31,148 nucleotides of DNA, from positions 1 through 31,148 of the forward strand of contig JASDSW010000013.1 in NCBI GenBank assembly GCA_041441555.1. Direction: 5' to 3'. The position numbers and the translations under genes were made by a program. The stretch is from Pseudaeromonas sp041441555 (GTDB taxonomy: Bacteria > Pseudomonadota > Gammaproteobacteria > Enterobacterales > Aeromonadaceae). The notes under the pieces are model-generated. The model searched no databases and was not told the origin of the DNA. It saw only the letters and a list, made by a program, of their open reading frames with translations. Shown here one piece after another: positions 1 through 7,394 of the stretch (within the stretch, counting starts at the first letter, position 1; each line of letters opens with the position of its first letter).

Positions 1-24
1 GCCCCCTTCTAGGGGGCTAATCAA
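1..24 (+). other. Hairpin at left edge, possible IS200/IS605 right end
   Basis: Six paired bases (GCCCCC at 1-6 with GGGGGC at 12-17) flank a five-base loop, followed by TAATCAA. A subterminal hairpin followed a few bases later by a TCAA-type cleavage tetranucleotide is the known layout of IS608-like right ends. It could equally be a plain terminator stem, because nothing to its left is visible. No transposase gene lies in the window. Confidence 0.3.
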
Positions 25-26
25 AG

Positions 27-51
27 CCACCTGCTATGCAGGTGGATTTTT
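27..51 (+). terminator. Rho-independent terminator-like hairpin
   Basis: A perfect eight-base stem (27-34 with 38-45) has a three-base loop and is followed by A and five T residues (47-51). This is a classical intrinsic terminator shape for a plus-strand gene lying left of the window. It also insulates obgE from upstream transcription. Confidence 0.6.
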
Positions 52-128
52 ACTTAGCGCGCTCAGCTTTGGCTGCCCGGGCCAGAGCCCTCTTGGCCGG
101 ATGCATCGCGGGAATCGTTCCTGATCTC

Positions 129-134
129 TATAAT
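129..134 (+). promoter_or_regulatory. Candidate -10 box upstream of obgE
   Basis: A perfect TATAAT lies 45 bases before the obgE ATG. No good -35 hexamer is found 15-19 bases upstream (best is TCGCGG), and there is no extended -10 TG. The box is therefore only a candidate. It sits downstream of the left-edge hairpins, where obgE would need its own promoter. Confidence 0.3.
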
Positions 135-178
135 TGCACCACCAGGCAGCGAATGCGGGGTGCGGGAGTTGTGAAAGT

Positions 179-1348
179 ATGAAATTTGTTGATGAAGTTC
201 AGGTCCGTATCGAAGCGGGTGACGGTGGAAATGGCTGTGTCAGCTTCCGTCGCGAAAAATATATCCCGAATGGTGGCCCGGATGGCGGTGACGGTGGTGA
301 TGGCGGCGATGTCTACCTGCTCGCCGATGAGAACCTCAACACCCTGATTGATTTTCGCTTTGAGCGCTTTCATGCCGCTCAGCGCGGGGAGAATGGCCGC
401 GGTGCCAACTGTACCGGTGCGCGCGGTCAGGATCTGGTACTGAAGGTACCCGTTGGAACCCGATCCATTGACGAAGACACCGGTGAAGTGCTGGGCGATC
501 TGACGCAGCACGGCCAGAAGTTGATGGTGGCCAAGGGTGGCTTCCATGGTCTGGGCAACACCCGCTTCAAGAGTTCGGTCAACCGGGCGCCGCGTCAGAA
601 GACCATGGGTACCCCGGGTGAGCATCGTAATCTGCGCATGGAGTTGTTGTTGCTGGCCGATGTGGGCCTGCTGGGACTACCGAATGCCGGTAAGTCGACC
701 TTCATCCGTGCGGTGTCGGCGGCGCGTCCCAAGGTGGCAGATTATCCCTTTACCACGCTGGTCCCCAACTTGGGGGTGGTGCGAATGAAGTCCGAAAAAT
801 CCTTCGTGGTGGCCGATATCCCTGGGTTGATCGAGGGCGCTGCCGAAGGGGCTGGTCTGGGTATTCGCTTCTTGAAACACCTGGAGCGTTGCCGGGTGCT
901 GCTCCATCTGGTGGATATACTGCCGCCAGATGAGTCCGATCCTGCGGTCAGTGCCAAGACCATCATCCATGAGCTGGAAAAATACAACCCTGAGCTGGCC
1001 GCCAAGCCGCGCTGGTTGGTGTTCAACAAGCTGGATCTGGTGCTGCCGGAAGAGGCGGACGCCATCATTGAGCGGGTGGTCAAGGAACTGGCCTGGGAAG
1101 GCCCGGTTTACCGCATCTCGGCCTTTGACAAACAGGGCACGGATCCGATTTGCTATGACATCCTCAAGCTGCTCGAAAGCCTGCCCAAGCCGAGCGAGCT
1201 GGCTGCCAAGCAGCCAGAGCGGGTGGAGTTCATGTGGGATGACTACCACAAGGAACAGCTGGCACAGGTTGCCGACGAGAGTGATGACGATGATGATGAC
1301 GATTGGGATGAAGATGATTACGACGTAGAAGTCATCTACACCCGCTGA
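179..1348 (+). CDS. obgE: Obg-family GTPase ObgE/CgtA
   Basis: This essential GTPase associates with the 50S subunit and acts in large-subunit assembly and ppGpp-linked growth control. The 389-residue product has the glycine-rich Obg fold (residues 1-160, with the repeated GGDGGDGGD stretch near 36-44). It then has a G domain with P-loop GLPNAGKS (166-173), DIPG (213-216) and NKLD (283-286). A strongly acidic, Asp-rich tail ends in YTR, as in other gammaproteobacterial ObgE proteins. I chose ATG 179 because GGGAG (164-168) precedes it and MKFVDE is the conserved start; a TTG at 134 in the same frame has no ribosome-binding site. rplU-rpmA, often just upstream, are not visible in the window. 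A hairpin at 1363-1389 follows. Confidence 0.98.
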   Translation: MKFVDEVQVRIEAGDGGNGCVSFRREKYIPNGGPDGGDGGDGGDVYLLADENLNTLIDFRFERFHAAQRGENGRGANCTGARGQDLVLKVPVGTRSIDEDTGEVLGDLTQHGQKLMVAKGGFHGLGNTRFKSSVNRAPRQKTMGTPGEHRNLRMELLLLADVGLLGLPNAGKSTFIRAVSAARPKVADYPFTTLVPNLGVVRMKSEKSFVVADIPGLIEGAAEGAGLGIRFLKHLERCRVLLHLVDILPPDESDPAVSAKTIIHELEKYNPELAAKPRWLVFNKLDLVLPEEADAIIERVVKELAWEGPVYRISAFDKQGTDPICYDILKLLESLPKPSELAAKQPERVEFMWDDYHKEQLAQVADESDDDDDDDWDEDDYDVEVIYTR

Positions 1349-1362
1349 GTCGCCTACCCAGT

Positions 1363-1389
1363 CCCCCCGCCTGACCATCAGACGGGGGG
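1363..1389 (+). terminator. Terminator hairpin after obgE
   Basis: CCCCCCG (1363-1369) pairs with CGGGGGG (1383-1389). After one C-A mismatch, four more pairs close a three-base loop. The following ATTGTCATTT is only moderately T-rich, so termination may be partial, with read-through into the next gene 21 bases on. Confidence 0.6.
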
Positions 1390-1410
1390 ATTGTCATTTG
1401 TGGAGATCCC

Positions 1411-2481
1411 ATGTCTGTCTTTGCGCCTGCCTCTGCTCTGGAGAGGATGATCTATCGTCATATCCGCATCATCCATGTGGTGAAGATCTCGTTGGCCCTG
1501 CTGATTGCCCATGTGTTGAATCTGTTCTACCCGGTTCCCTATCTGGCCTGGACCTCGGTGACCATCGTCATCATCATGTTGACGCTGCCCCAGGTGGGCG
1601 GTGCGCTGGAGAAGTCGATCCAGCGGGTGATCGGCACCCTGTTCGGTGCGGCGTATGGCATCTTCATCCTCTATCTGACTAACGACCCTCTACTCAGTGG
1701 CCTGCTGGCGCTGCTGGCCATCGCGGTCATCACCTGGCGCGCCAGCGGCAAGATGAGTTATGCCTATCTGGTCGCCGGATTTACCCTGATGATCGTGCTG
1801 GATGGTGGAGAGCAGGGTATCGAGGAGGCGATCTGGCGAACGGCTAACATACTGCTCGGCTGCCTGATTGCCATCCTGGTGTCGCAATGCGTCTTGCCCC
1901 TGCGAGCCCGCAACGAGTGGCGTTGGTTGCTGGCCCAGTCGCTGCGCGGCATGTCGCGGGTCTGGCAGAGCCACCTATCGCCCAATATTCATAAGCCGGT
2001 GCAGACTCGCAGTCGGCTCAAGCAGTTGCAGCGAGCGGTGCAACGGCAAAAAGGGTTACTCAATTCCGTGCGGCTCGAGAGCCGCGTGTTGCGCACTCGT
2101 GGGCGGGAGTTGGAGCAATTGGTGGAGGTGCAGGAGCGTTGTCTGTTGTTGCTGGAGCTGGTGGCTCAGAGCCGATGGGAGAACAGTGCCAGTGCTCAGG
2201 CCATTTTGCAGCAGTATGCCATCAGCCTGCAGGCGCGCAGCCTGGGCGAACGGTTGCAGGCCTTTGCGGATTTTTGTGCCGGTGAACGGCCTCATCTCCC
2301 GGAGCCCGTCTCAAATCTGGGGATCCAGCTCAAGCAGCAGATGCTCGATAGCCTGGCCGAGCAACGCAGCCAGTCGTTGAATGCCTATGGCTACTCCTGG
2401 CTGATTTACCAGACCAGTCTGCAGATTGCTACCCTAGAAAAGTTGATTCAGGGGCTGGCGCTGACGACCGCGATAAAGTGA
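1411..2481 (+). CDS. FUSC-family inner-membrane protein (aromatic-acid exporter-like)
   Basis: The 356-residue protein has about six hydrophobic helices in its first half (roughly 22-40, 45-62, 75-90, 95-110, 117-132 and 145-165). A basic, probably helical cytoplasmic half follows, including a QLQRAVQRQ-type coiled segment near 205-215. This is one FUSC module; AaeB, YccS and YhfK of E. coli carry two, so this is a half-size relative. Family members export aromatic acids or other small organic anions, but the substrate here is unknown. ATG 1411 is preceded by GGAG (about 1402). The gene stands alone between the obgE terminator and the TATAAT box of yjjP. The family call is fairly sure; the transport function is inference. 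Confidence 0.8.
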   Translation: MSVFAPASALERMIYRHIRIIHVVKISLALLIAHVLNLFYPVPYLAWTSVTIVIIMLTLPQVGGALEKSIQRVIGTLFGAAYGIFILYLTNDPLLSGLLALLAIAVITWRASGKMSYAYLVAGFTLMIVLDGGEQGIEEAIWRTANILLGCLIAILVSQCVLPLRARNEWRWLLAQSLRGMSRVWQSHLSPNIHKPVQTRSRLKQLQRAVQRQKGLLNSVRLESRVLRTRGRELEQLVEVQERCLLLLELVAQSRWENSASAQAILQQYAISLQARSLGERLQAFADFCAGERPHLPEPVSNLGIQLKQQMLDSLAEQRSQSLNAYGYSWLIYQTSLQIATLEKLIQGLALTTAIK

Positions 2482-2515
2482 TATCGCCCTAGCGACTGGA
2501 TGCCAGGAATGCCGT

Positions 2516-2521
2516 TATAAT
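2516..2521 (+). promoter_or_regulatory. Candidate -10 box upstream of yjjP
   Basis: TATAAT lies 40-45 bases before the yjjP start, in the 70-base gap after the FUSC gene. The region 16-18 bases upstream (GACTGG or CGACTG) is a poor -35. It may drive yjjP-yjjB-folA. Confidence 0.4.
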
Positions 2522-2560
2522 GCGGCCCTGGTTGAGGTCGCACCTTCAAGGATGAATGGG

Positions 2561-3352
2561 ATGCAAGAGCAGAATAAGTTGACGCGCGAGGAGCAGACGG
2601 AGGTCACCCGGGTCTTGGTCAAGACGGCGCAGATGTTGGCTTCGTGTGGCGCTGAGAGCCGAATCATCGAACAGACCACCTGCCGGTTGGGCAAGACCCT
2701 GGGCATGGAGAGCGTCGAGATGGCGATCACCCCCAGTGCGGTGATCCTGACGACCCTGAATCAGGGCTCCTGCATCACCACCACCCGCCGCATCCATGAG
2801 TTCGGCATCAACATGCAGGTGCTGTGCGAGATCCAGCGCATCTGCATTCTGGCCGAGAAGAAGATGCTGGAAAATACTGCCGATGTGCGGGCTCGTCTGG
2901 AATCCATCAAGCCATTCCGTTACAACCGTTGGCTGGTGGTGCTGATGATCGGCCTCTCCTGTGGCAGTTTCAGTCTGCTGTTCGGTGGCGACTGGCCGGT
3001 ATTTCTGATCACCTCTCTGGCTTCTTCCGTGGGCATGTTTGTGCGCCAGGAGATTGCCCATCGCCACTTCAGCCCGCTGCTGAATTTTTCCGCGACCGCC
3101 TTTGTGGCGACTCTGATCGCCAGTCTGGCGACCACCTACTCCTGGGGGGAGCAGCCCGAGCTGGCGATGGCCGCCTGTGTTTTGCTGCTGGTTCCGGGCT
3201 TTCCGCTCATCAATGCCATGCTGGATGTGGTCAAGGGGTACTACAACATGGGGCTGGCGCGCTGGCTGACGGCGACCATGCTGACTCTGAGCGCCACCAC
3301 CGGCATCGTGCTGGCGATGAAGCTGACCGGCGTCTGGGGGTGGCAGCCATGA
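2561..3352 (+). CDS. yjjP: YjjP, large subunit of split ThrE/YjjPB exporter
   Basis: This is the N-terminal half of the ThrE-type transporter, made as a separate polypeptide. In E. coli YjjP works with YjjB, and the pair has been linked to succinate export; single-chain ThrE of Corynebacterium exports threonine and serine. A soluble N-terminal domain (about 1-120) carries the conserved CGAESRIIEQT and MESVEMAITPSAVILTT segments. About five membrane helices follow, including VLLLVPGFPLINA, which is nearly invariant. ATG 2561 lies eight bases after AAGGA (2548-2552). An in-frame ATG at 2552 overlaps that site and would add three residues. Its stop overlaps the yjjB start (ATGA). The substrate in this organism is not shown by the sequence. 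Confidence 0.9.
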   Translation: MQEQNKLTREEQTEVTRVLVKTAQMLASCGAESRIIEQTTCRLGKTLGMESVEMAITPSAVILTTLNQGSCITTTRRIHEFGINMQVLCEIQRICILAEKKMLENTADVRARLESIKPFRYNRWLVVLMIGLSCGSFSLLFGGDWPVFLITSLASSVGMFVRQEIAHRHFSPLLNFSATAFVATLIASLATTYSWGEQPELAMAACVLLLVPGFPLINAMLDVVKGYYNMGLARWLTATMLTLSATTGIVLAMKLTGVWGWQP

Positions 3353-3819
3353 AGGAGCTGGTTCTACACGCCCTGTGGGATGGCTTCTGGTCGGCCATTC
3401 CGGCGGTGGGCTTTGCCATGCTGTTCTCGGTGCCGCCGCGTTTCTTGAAATATTGCGCCCTGGTGGGGGCTCTGGCGCATAGCATGCGCATGGTGCTGGT
3501 CCACTACGGCATGCCCATCGAGTGGGCTACGCTGGCGGCCAGCAGCTTGGTGAGCCTGGTATTTGTCTATCTGTCGCGTCGTCTGCTGGCACCGCGGCCG
3601 ATCTTCACGGTGGCGTGCATCATCCCGATGATCCCGGGTAAATTTGCCTTCAACACCATCATTGCCGTGTTGAGCATGAACAGCAGTGAGGGGGCCAGTG
3701 CCCATCTGATCGGTGCCGCCATTGAAAATGGTCTAAAGACGCTGTTCATCCTGATGGCCTTGAGTTTTGGCCTGGCGATCCCGCCGCTCATCATTTACCG
3801 CAACCGTCCGATTGTGTGA
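3349..3819 (+). CDS. yjjB: YjjB, small subunit of split ThrE/YjjPB exporter
   Basis: This 156-residue, almost wholly hydrophobic protein has four to five helices and the conserved TVACIIPMIPGKFAFNTI segment. It matches the C-terminal half of ThrE and has the E. coli YjjB length. The ATG overlaps the yjjP stop by four bases, so translation is probably coupled and the two subunits made together. The next gene, folA, starts five bases after this stop, so the three genes likely share a transcript. Confidence 0.9.
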   Translation: MKELVLHALWDGFWSAIPAVGFAMLFSVPPRFLKYCALVGALAHSMRMVLVHYGMPIEWATLAASSLVSLVFVYLSRRLLAPRPIFTVACIIPMIPGKFAFNTIIAVLSMNSSEGASAHLIGAAIENGLKTLFILMALSFGLAIPPLIIYRNRPIV

Positions 3820-3824
3820 GAACT

Positions 3825-4313
3825 ATGTTGATATCATTGATTGCTGCTTTGGCCCATAACAACTTGATTGGCAAAGATAACTTGATGCCTTGGCATCTGC
3901 CGGCCGATCTGCGCCACTTCAAGGCGGTCACCATGGGTAAGCCGGTGGTGATGGGGCGCCGCACCTTCGAATCGATTGGCCGTCCGTTGCCTGGACGGCG
4001 GAATCTGGTGATCAGCCGCAATCCCGAGTGGCAGGCGGCAGGCGTCGATGTGGCTCCTTCGCTGGAGGCTGCGCTGGCGATGCTGGCCGACTGCGAGGAG
4101 GTGATGATCATCGGTGGCGGTCAGTTGTACGCCGAGGCTTTGCCGCGCGCCGATCGTCTCTATCTGACCCATATTGAGCTGGCGGTGGAGGGAGATACCT
4201 TCTTCCCGGATTACCAGCGTTATCGGTGGCAACAGATCGAGCAGAGCAGCCATCCTGCCGATGATAAAAACCCCCACGCCTACCGCTTCGAGACCCTGCA
4301 ACGGCAACGCTAG
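3825..4313 (+). CDS. folA: Dihydrofolate reductase
   Basis: It reduces dihydrofolate to tetrahydrofolate with NADPH and is the trimethoprim target. The 162-residue chain has MISLIAALA-like strand A, MPWHLPADL with the catalytic acid at Asp28 (Asp27 of E. coli), VVMGRRTFESIGRPLPGR (NADPH binding), IIGGGQLY and EGDTFFPDY. ATG 3825 starts the family's usual N-terminus; a GTG at 3816 overlapping the yjjB stop is less likely. The ribosome-binding site is weak (GTGAGA), which fits coupling to yjjB just upstream. A strong terminator follows at 4338. It converges with apaH, as in E. coli where folA and apaH are also neighbours. Confidence 0.98.
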   Translation: MLISLIAALAHNNLIGKDNLMPWHLPADLRHFKAVTMGKPVVMGRRTFESIGRPLPGRRNLVISRNPEWQAAGVDVAPSLEAALAMLADCEEVMIIGGGQLYAEALPRADRLYLTHIELAVEGDTFFPDYQRYRWQQIEQSSHPADDKNPHAYRFETLQRQR

Positions 4314-4337
4314 GCGTTGGTGCGCTGCCGGAGATGG

Positions 4338-4367
4338 CAAGACCGCCGATGGGCGGTCTTGTTGTTT
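4338..4367 (+). terminator. Terminator of the folA transcript
   Basis: A perfect ten-base stem (4338-4347 with 4352-4361) has loop GATG and is followed by TTGTTT. The reverse strand has no T-run after the stem, so it mainly serves folA rather than the convergent apaH. Confidence 0.85.
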
Positions 4368-4385
4368 GAGATACTCGACGTCGAT

Positions 4386-5213
4386 TCAGTCACCCTTGGC
4401 GTACAGAGGGCAGTTGAGACTGAAGATGGCATCATCATCCCAGCGCCAGAGCGTCAACTGGTTACCCCAGACGCAACCGGTATCCAGGGCGTGGATCCTG
4501 GGTGCCGGGCACTGACCCATCAAGGCGGCCCAATGACCGAAAACCAGCTCGGGTTCATCGGCAGGCTGTGGTCTGAGTTCAAACCAGGGGCGCAGATCCG
4601 GCGATTGTTGCTTGGGCGACACCTTGCTGTGAAAGTCCAGGCTGCCGTCCAGGCTGCAGAAGCGCATCCGGGTATAGGTGTTGATGATGTAGCGCCAGCG
4701 GGGCAGTCCGGCCAACCGAGGGTCCCAGTGGTTCGGATCGTTGGCATACATGTGACACAACAGCCAGTTGCCCTGATCGCTACGCAGCAGGTCTTCGACC
4801 TCGCGGGCACACTGCCGAGCGGTGGCCAGATCCCACTGGGGAGAGAGGCCGGCATGACACATCATCACCGGGTAACGAGGGTGCTCGGCCAACAAGGGTT
4901 GCAGTCGCAACCAGCGCAGTAATTTACCGGCGTCTTCGGCCTGCAGCAGGGTGTCGACCTGATCTTTTTTCTTCGGCTTGGCGTAGCCTGCAGCGGTGGC
5001 CAGCAGGTGCAGATCGTGATTGCCGAGCACCGTGGTGGCCCGTTCACCGAGCGACATGACAAACCGCAGTACGTCCAGTGACTTGGGGCCGCGCGCGACC
5101 AGATCGCCGGTCAACCAGAGCTCATCGTGCTGGGGATCAAATCCAGCCAAATCAAGCAGATTGCGCAGTTCGTCATAACAGCCCTGCACATCGCCAACAA
5201 AATAGAGTGCCAT
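4386..5213 (-). CDS. apaH: Symmetrical Ap4A hydrolase (bis(5'-nucleosyl)-tetraphosphatase)
   Basis: It splits Ap4A into two ADP molecules and removes dinucleoside-tetraphosphate caps from bacterial RNA. The 275-residue protein has the metallophosphoesterase signatures GDVQGCYDEL (7-16), GDLVARGP and GNHDLHLL, and later CHAGLSP and HWAAL. It is the last gene of the lptD-surA-pdxA-rsmA-apaG-apaH cluster. The eight bases between the apaG stop and this ATG are AAAATTTT, and no Shine-Dalgarno sequence is visible. Translation probably depends on ribosomes finishing apaG. Confidence 0.97.
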   Translation of the reverse strand: MALYFVGDVQGCYDELRNLLDLAGFDPQHDELWLTGDLVARGPKSLDVLRFVMSLGERATTVLGNHDLHLLATAAGYAKPKKKDQVDTLLQAEDAGKLLRWLRLQPLLAEHPRYPVMMCHAGLSPQWDLATARQCAREVEDLLRSDQGNWLLCHMYANDPNHWDPRLAGLPRWRYIINTYTRMRFCSLDGSLDFHSKVSPKQQSPDLRPWFELRPQPADEPELVFGHWAALMGQCPAPRIHALDTGCVWGNQLTLWRWDDDAIFSLNCPLYAKGD

Positions 5214-5221
5214 AAAATTTT

Positions 5222-5593
5222 TTAGTGGATCAGATGGGGAATCGCTAGCGTCAACAGCGGAATGGCAACATCGAATAGCTCGCCGTTGTCATCCTGGAAC
5301 AGATAGCTGCCTTGCATGAAGCCCAGCGGGGTGCGTAGTTGCACGGCACTGCGGTAGGCATAGCGTTCGCCTGGCGGGATGCTCGGTTGTTCACCTATTT
5401 CGCCTGGGCCGTGTAACTCGGTCCGTTGCCCGTTGGCATCCGTGATGAGCCAGTGACGCTCGATCAGCTGTATCTGCCGCTTTCCCTGATTTTCAATTTC
5501 AATGGTATAACCAAAGCTAAAGTGAGCCTGATCCGGCACTGACTGTTCCGCGAGATAACGTGGATAGTGACGGATCAGGATTTTCTCAGCCAT
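5222..5593 (-). CDS. apaG: ApaG/DUF525 domain protein
   Basis: The 123-residue protein is a fibronectin-like beta-sandwich of the ApaG family, named for its place next to apaH; its biochemical role is unsettled. Conserved parts are FSFGYTIEIEN, RHWLITDANG, the GxGxxGxxP-like loop GPGEIGEQPSIPPGE, and TPLGFMQGSYLFQDDNG, ending in PHLIH as in E. coli. ATG 5593 lies two bases after the rsmA stop, with CAGGG just upstream. The tight packing points to co-translation with rsmA and apaH. Confidence 0.97.
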   Translation of the reverse strand: MAEKILIRHYPRYLAEQSVPDQAHFSFGYTIEIENQGKRQIQLIERHWLITDANGQRTELHGPGEIGEQPSIPPGERYAYRSAVQLRTPLGFMQGSYLFQDDNGELFDVAIPLLTLAIPHLIH

Positions 5594-5595
5594 GG

Positions 5596-6408
5596 CTAGC
5601 CCTGTGGGTGATCGCTGAGCCAGTTGGCGATGGTCACAAACTGTTCCAGCGTGAGGTTCTCTGGTCGCAGATTAGGATCTATGCCCAACAGCGTCAACTG
5701 CTCCGGCGTGATGAAGTTGCGCATGCTGTTGCGAATGGTCTTGCGGCGCTGGTTGAAAGCCTCCAGGCAGACGCGATGCAGATCGCCGATCTGTTTGGCG
5801 ACCAGCGTCGGCTTGGCATGCGGCACCAGGCGGACCACGGCGGAGTCCACCTTAGGCGCCGGCTTGAAGGAGCCAGGACCTACCTGCAGCACCGGGATGA
5901 TCTGGCAGTAGTACTGCGCCATCACGCTCAGACGACCATAGGCCTTGCTGCCGGGGCCGGCAGCCAACCGATCGACCACCTCTTTTTGCAGCATGAAGTG
6001 CATGTCGCTGATGAGTCCGGACTGCTCAAACAGATGGAACATCAACGGGGTTGAGATGTTGTAGGGCAGGTTGCCGAATACCCGCAGCGGCTGGCCATCC
6101 TGTTTGAGGGTGTTGAAGTCGAATTTCATCGCATCGGCTTCATGGATGGTCAGCTTGTCCTTGAGCACTGGATGATGGCGCAGACGCTCGGCCAGATCCC
6201 GGTCCAATTCCACCACATGCATATGGCTGAGCTGAGAGGCCACCGGCTCGGTCAGGGCGCCGAGGCCCGGGCCGATTTCCACCAGGACTTGCCCCTCCTG
6301 GGGATGGATGGCGGCGACGATGGCGTCGATCACATAGTGGTCGTGCAAAAAGTTCTGGCCAAAACGCTTACGCGCAGTATGGCCTAAATGGGTCTTGTCG
6401 TTACTCAT
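5596..6408 (-). CDS. rsmA: 16S rRNA (adenine1518-N6/adenine1519-N6)-dimethyltransferase
   Basis: It dimethylates A1518 and A1519 in helix 45 of 16S rRNA late in 30S assembly; loss gives kasugamycin resistance. The 270-residue chain shows RKRFGQNFL (14-21), the S-adenosylmethionine motif EIGPGLGALT (44-53), the acidic VVELDRDL, and motif IV NLPYNIS (113-119). The small C-terminal helical domain is complete. The start overlaps the pdxA stop by four bases and the end is two bases from apaG. Confidence 0.98.
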   Translation of the reverse strand: MSNDKTHLGHTARKRFGQNFLHDHYVIDAIVAAIHPQEGQVLVEIGPGLGALTEPVASQLSHMHVVELDRDLAERLRHHPVLKDKLTIHEADAMKFDFNTLKQDGQPLRVFGNLPYNISTPLMFHLFEQSGLISDMHFMLQKEVVDRLAAGPGSKAYGRLSVMAQYYCQIIPVLQVGPGSFKPAPKVDSAVVRLVPHAKPTLVAKQIGDLHRVCLEAFNQRRKTIRNSMRNFITPEQLTLLGIDPNLRPENLTLEQFVTIANWLSDHPQG

Positions 6409-7394
6409 GCTTGTTTGGTTACCATATCGATGGCTTGATGAAGGGCGGTCAGCAGGCTGCCCATCTCGGCCTTGCCTTGTCCGGCCAGATCCAGTGCCGT
6501 GCCGTGGTCAACCGAAGTCCGGATGAAGGGCAGGCCCAGTGTGATGTTGACGGCTCGTCCAAAGCCCTTGTATTTGAGTACCGGTAATCCCTGATCGTGG
6601 TACATGGCGAGTACGGCATCGGCGTCGCGCAGATATTTGTCCTGAAACAGCGTATCGGCGGGCAGCGGGCCGACCAGATCCATGCCTTGGGCGCGCATCG
6701 TGGCCAGGACAGGTTCGATGACCTCGATCTCTTCGTGCCCCATGTGCCCCCCTTCACCGGCGTGCGGGTTGAGGCCGCAGACATAGATCCGCGGCTGGGC
6801 GATGCCGAATTTCTGCCGTAGATCCTGATGCAGGATCTGCAGGGTACGGGTCAGGCTGGCGGGGGTGATCGCATCGGCCACATCACGAAGCGGCAGGTGC
6901 GTGGTGGCCAGGGCGACTCGCAGCCCTTCGGTGGCCAGCATCATGACAACCTGATCGCAACCGGCTTGTTCGGCAAAAAATTCGGTATGACCGCTGAAGC
7001 TGACGCCAGCATCGTTGATGATCCCCTTGTGCACTGGACCCGTCACCAAGGCGGCGAATTCGCCACTCAGGGCGCCTTGCGCCGCCCGTGCCAGGGTGGC
7101 CAGCACGTAGGGGCCGTTGGCGACCTGCAATTGCCCCGGGATGGCAGGGGCGGCCAGCGGGATGGCTTCGACCGTCAGGGTGCCTTGCCGTTGGGGACGG
7201 GCCTCGGCCTTGGCATCATAGGCGAGCAGTTGCACCTGAAGGTTGAGTTGTGCGGCCCGAGCGGCCAGCAGTTGCGGGTCGGCGACGATCACCAGCTCCA
7301 CCGGCCAGTTCTGGGCGGCCAGGCCGAGGATCAGATCCGGGCCGATACCTGCTGGCTCTCCCGGGGTGATGACGAGGCGTGGCACCGGACTCAT
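6405..7394 (-). CDS. pdxA: 4-hydroxythreonine-4-phosphate dehydrogenase
   Basis: It oxidises 4-phosphohydroxy-L-threonine with NAD in the DXP-dependent vitamin B6 pathway; the product goes to PdxJ. The 329-residue protein has ITPGEPAGIGPDL (9-21), TGPVHKGIINDAG, FSGHTEFFAE, CGLNPHAGEGGHMG and AMYHDQGLPVLKY, which hold the conserved metal-binding His residues, and FIRTSVDHGTALD near the end. It overlaps surA upstream and rsmA downstream by four bases each, so all three are probably translationally coupled. Confidence 0.98.
   Translation of the reverse strand: MSPVPRLVITPGEPAGIGPDLILGLAAQNWPVELVIVADPQLLAARAAQLNLQVQLLAYDAKAEARPQRQGTLTVEAIPLAAPAIPGQLQVANGPYVLATLARAAQGALSGEFAALVTGPVHKGIINDAGVSFSGHTEFFAEQAGCDQVVMMLATEGLRVALATTHLPLRDVADAITPASLTRTLQILHQDLRQKFGIAQPRIYVCGLNPHAGEGGHMGHEEIEVIEPVLATMRAQGMDLVGPLPADTLFQDKYLRDADAVLAMYHDQGLPVLKYKGFGRAVNITLGLPFIRTSVDHGTALDLAGQGKAEMGSLLTALHQAIDMVTKQA

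Noticed and set aside
1270..1345. Asp-rich repeat at the end of obgE, considered as a repeat tract or frameshift
   Set aside because: An acidic C-terminal tail is normal in gammaproteobacterial ObgE and the frame ends with the usual YTR-type terminus.
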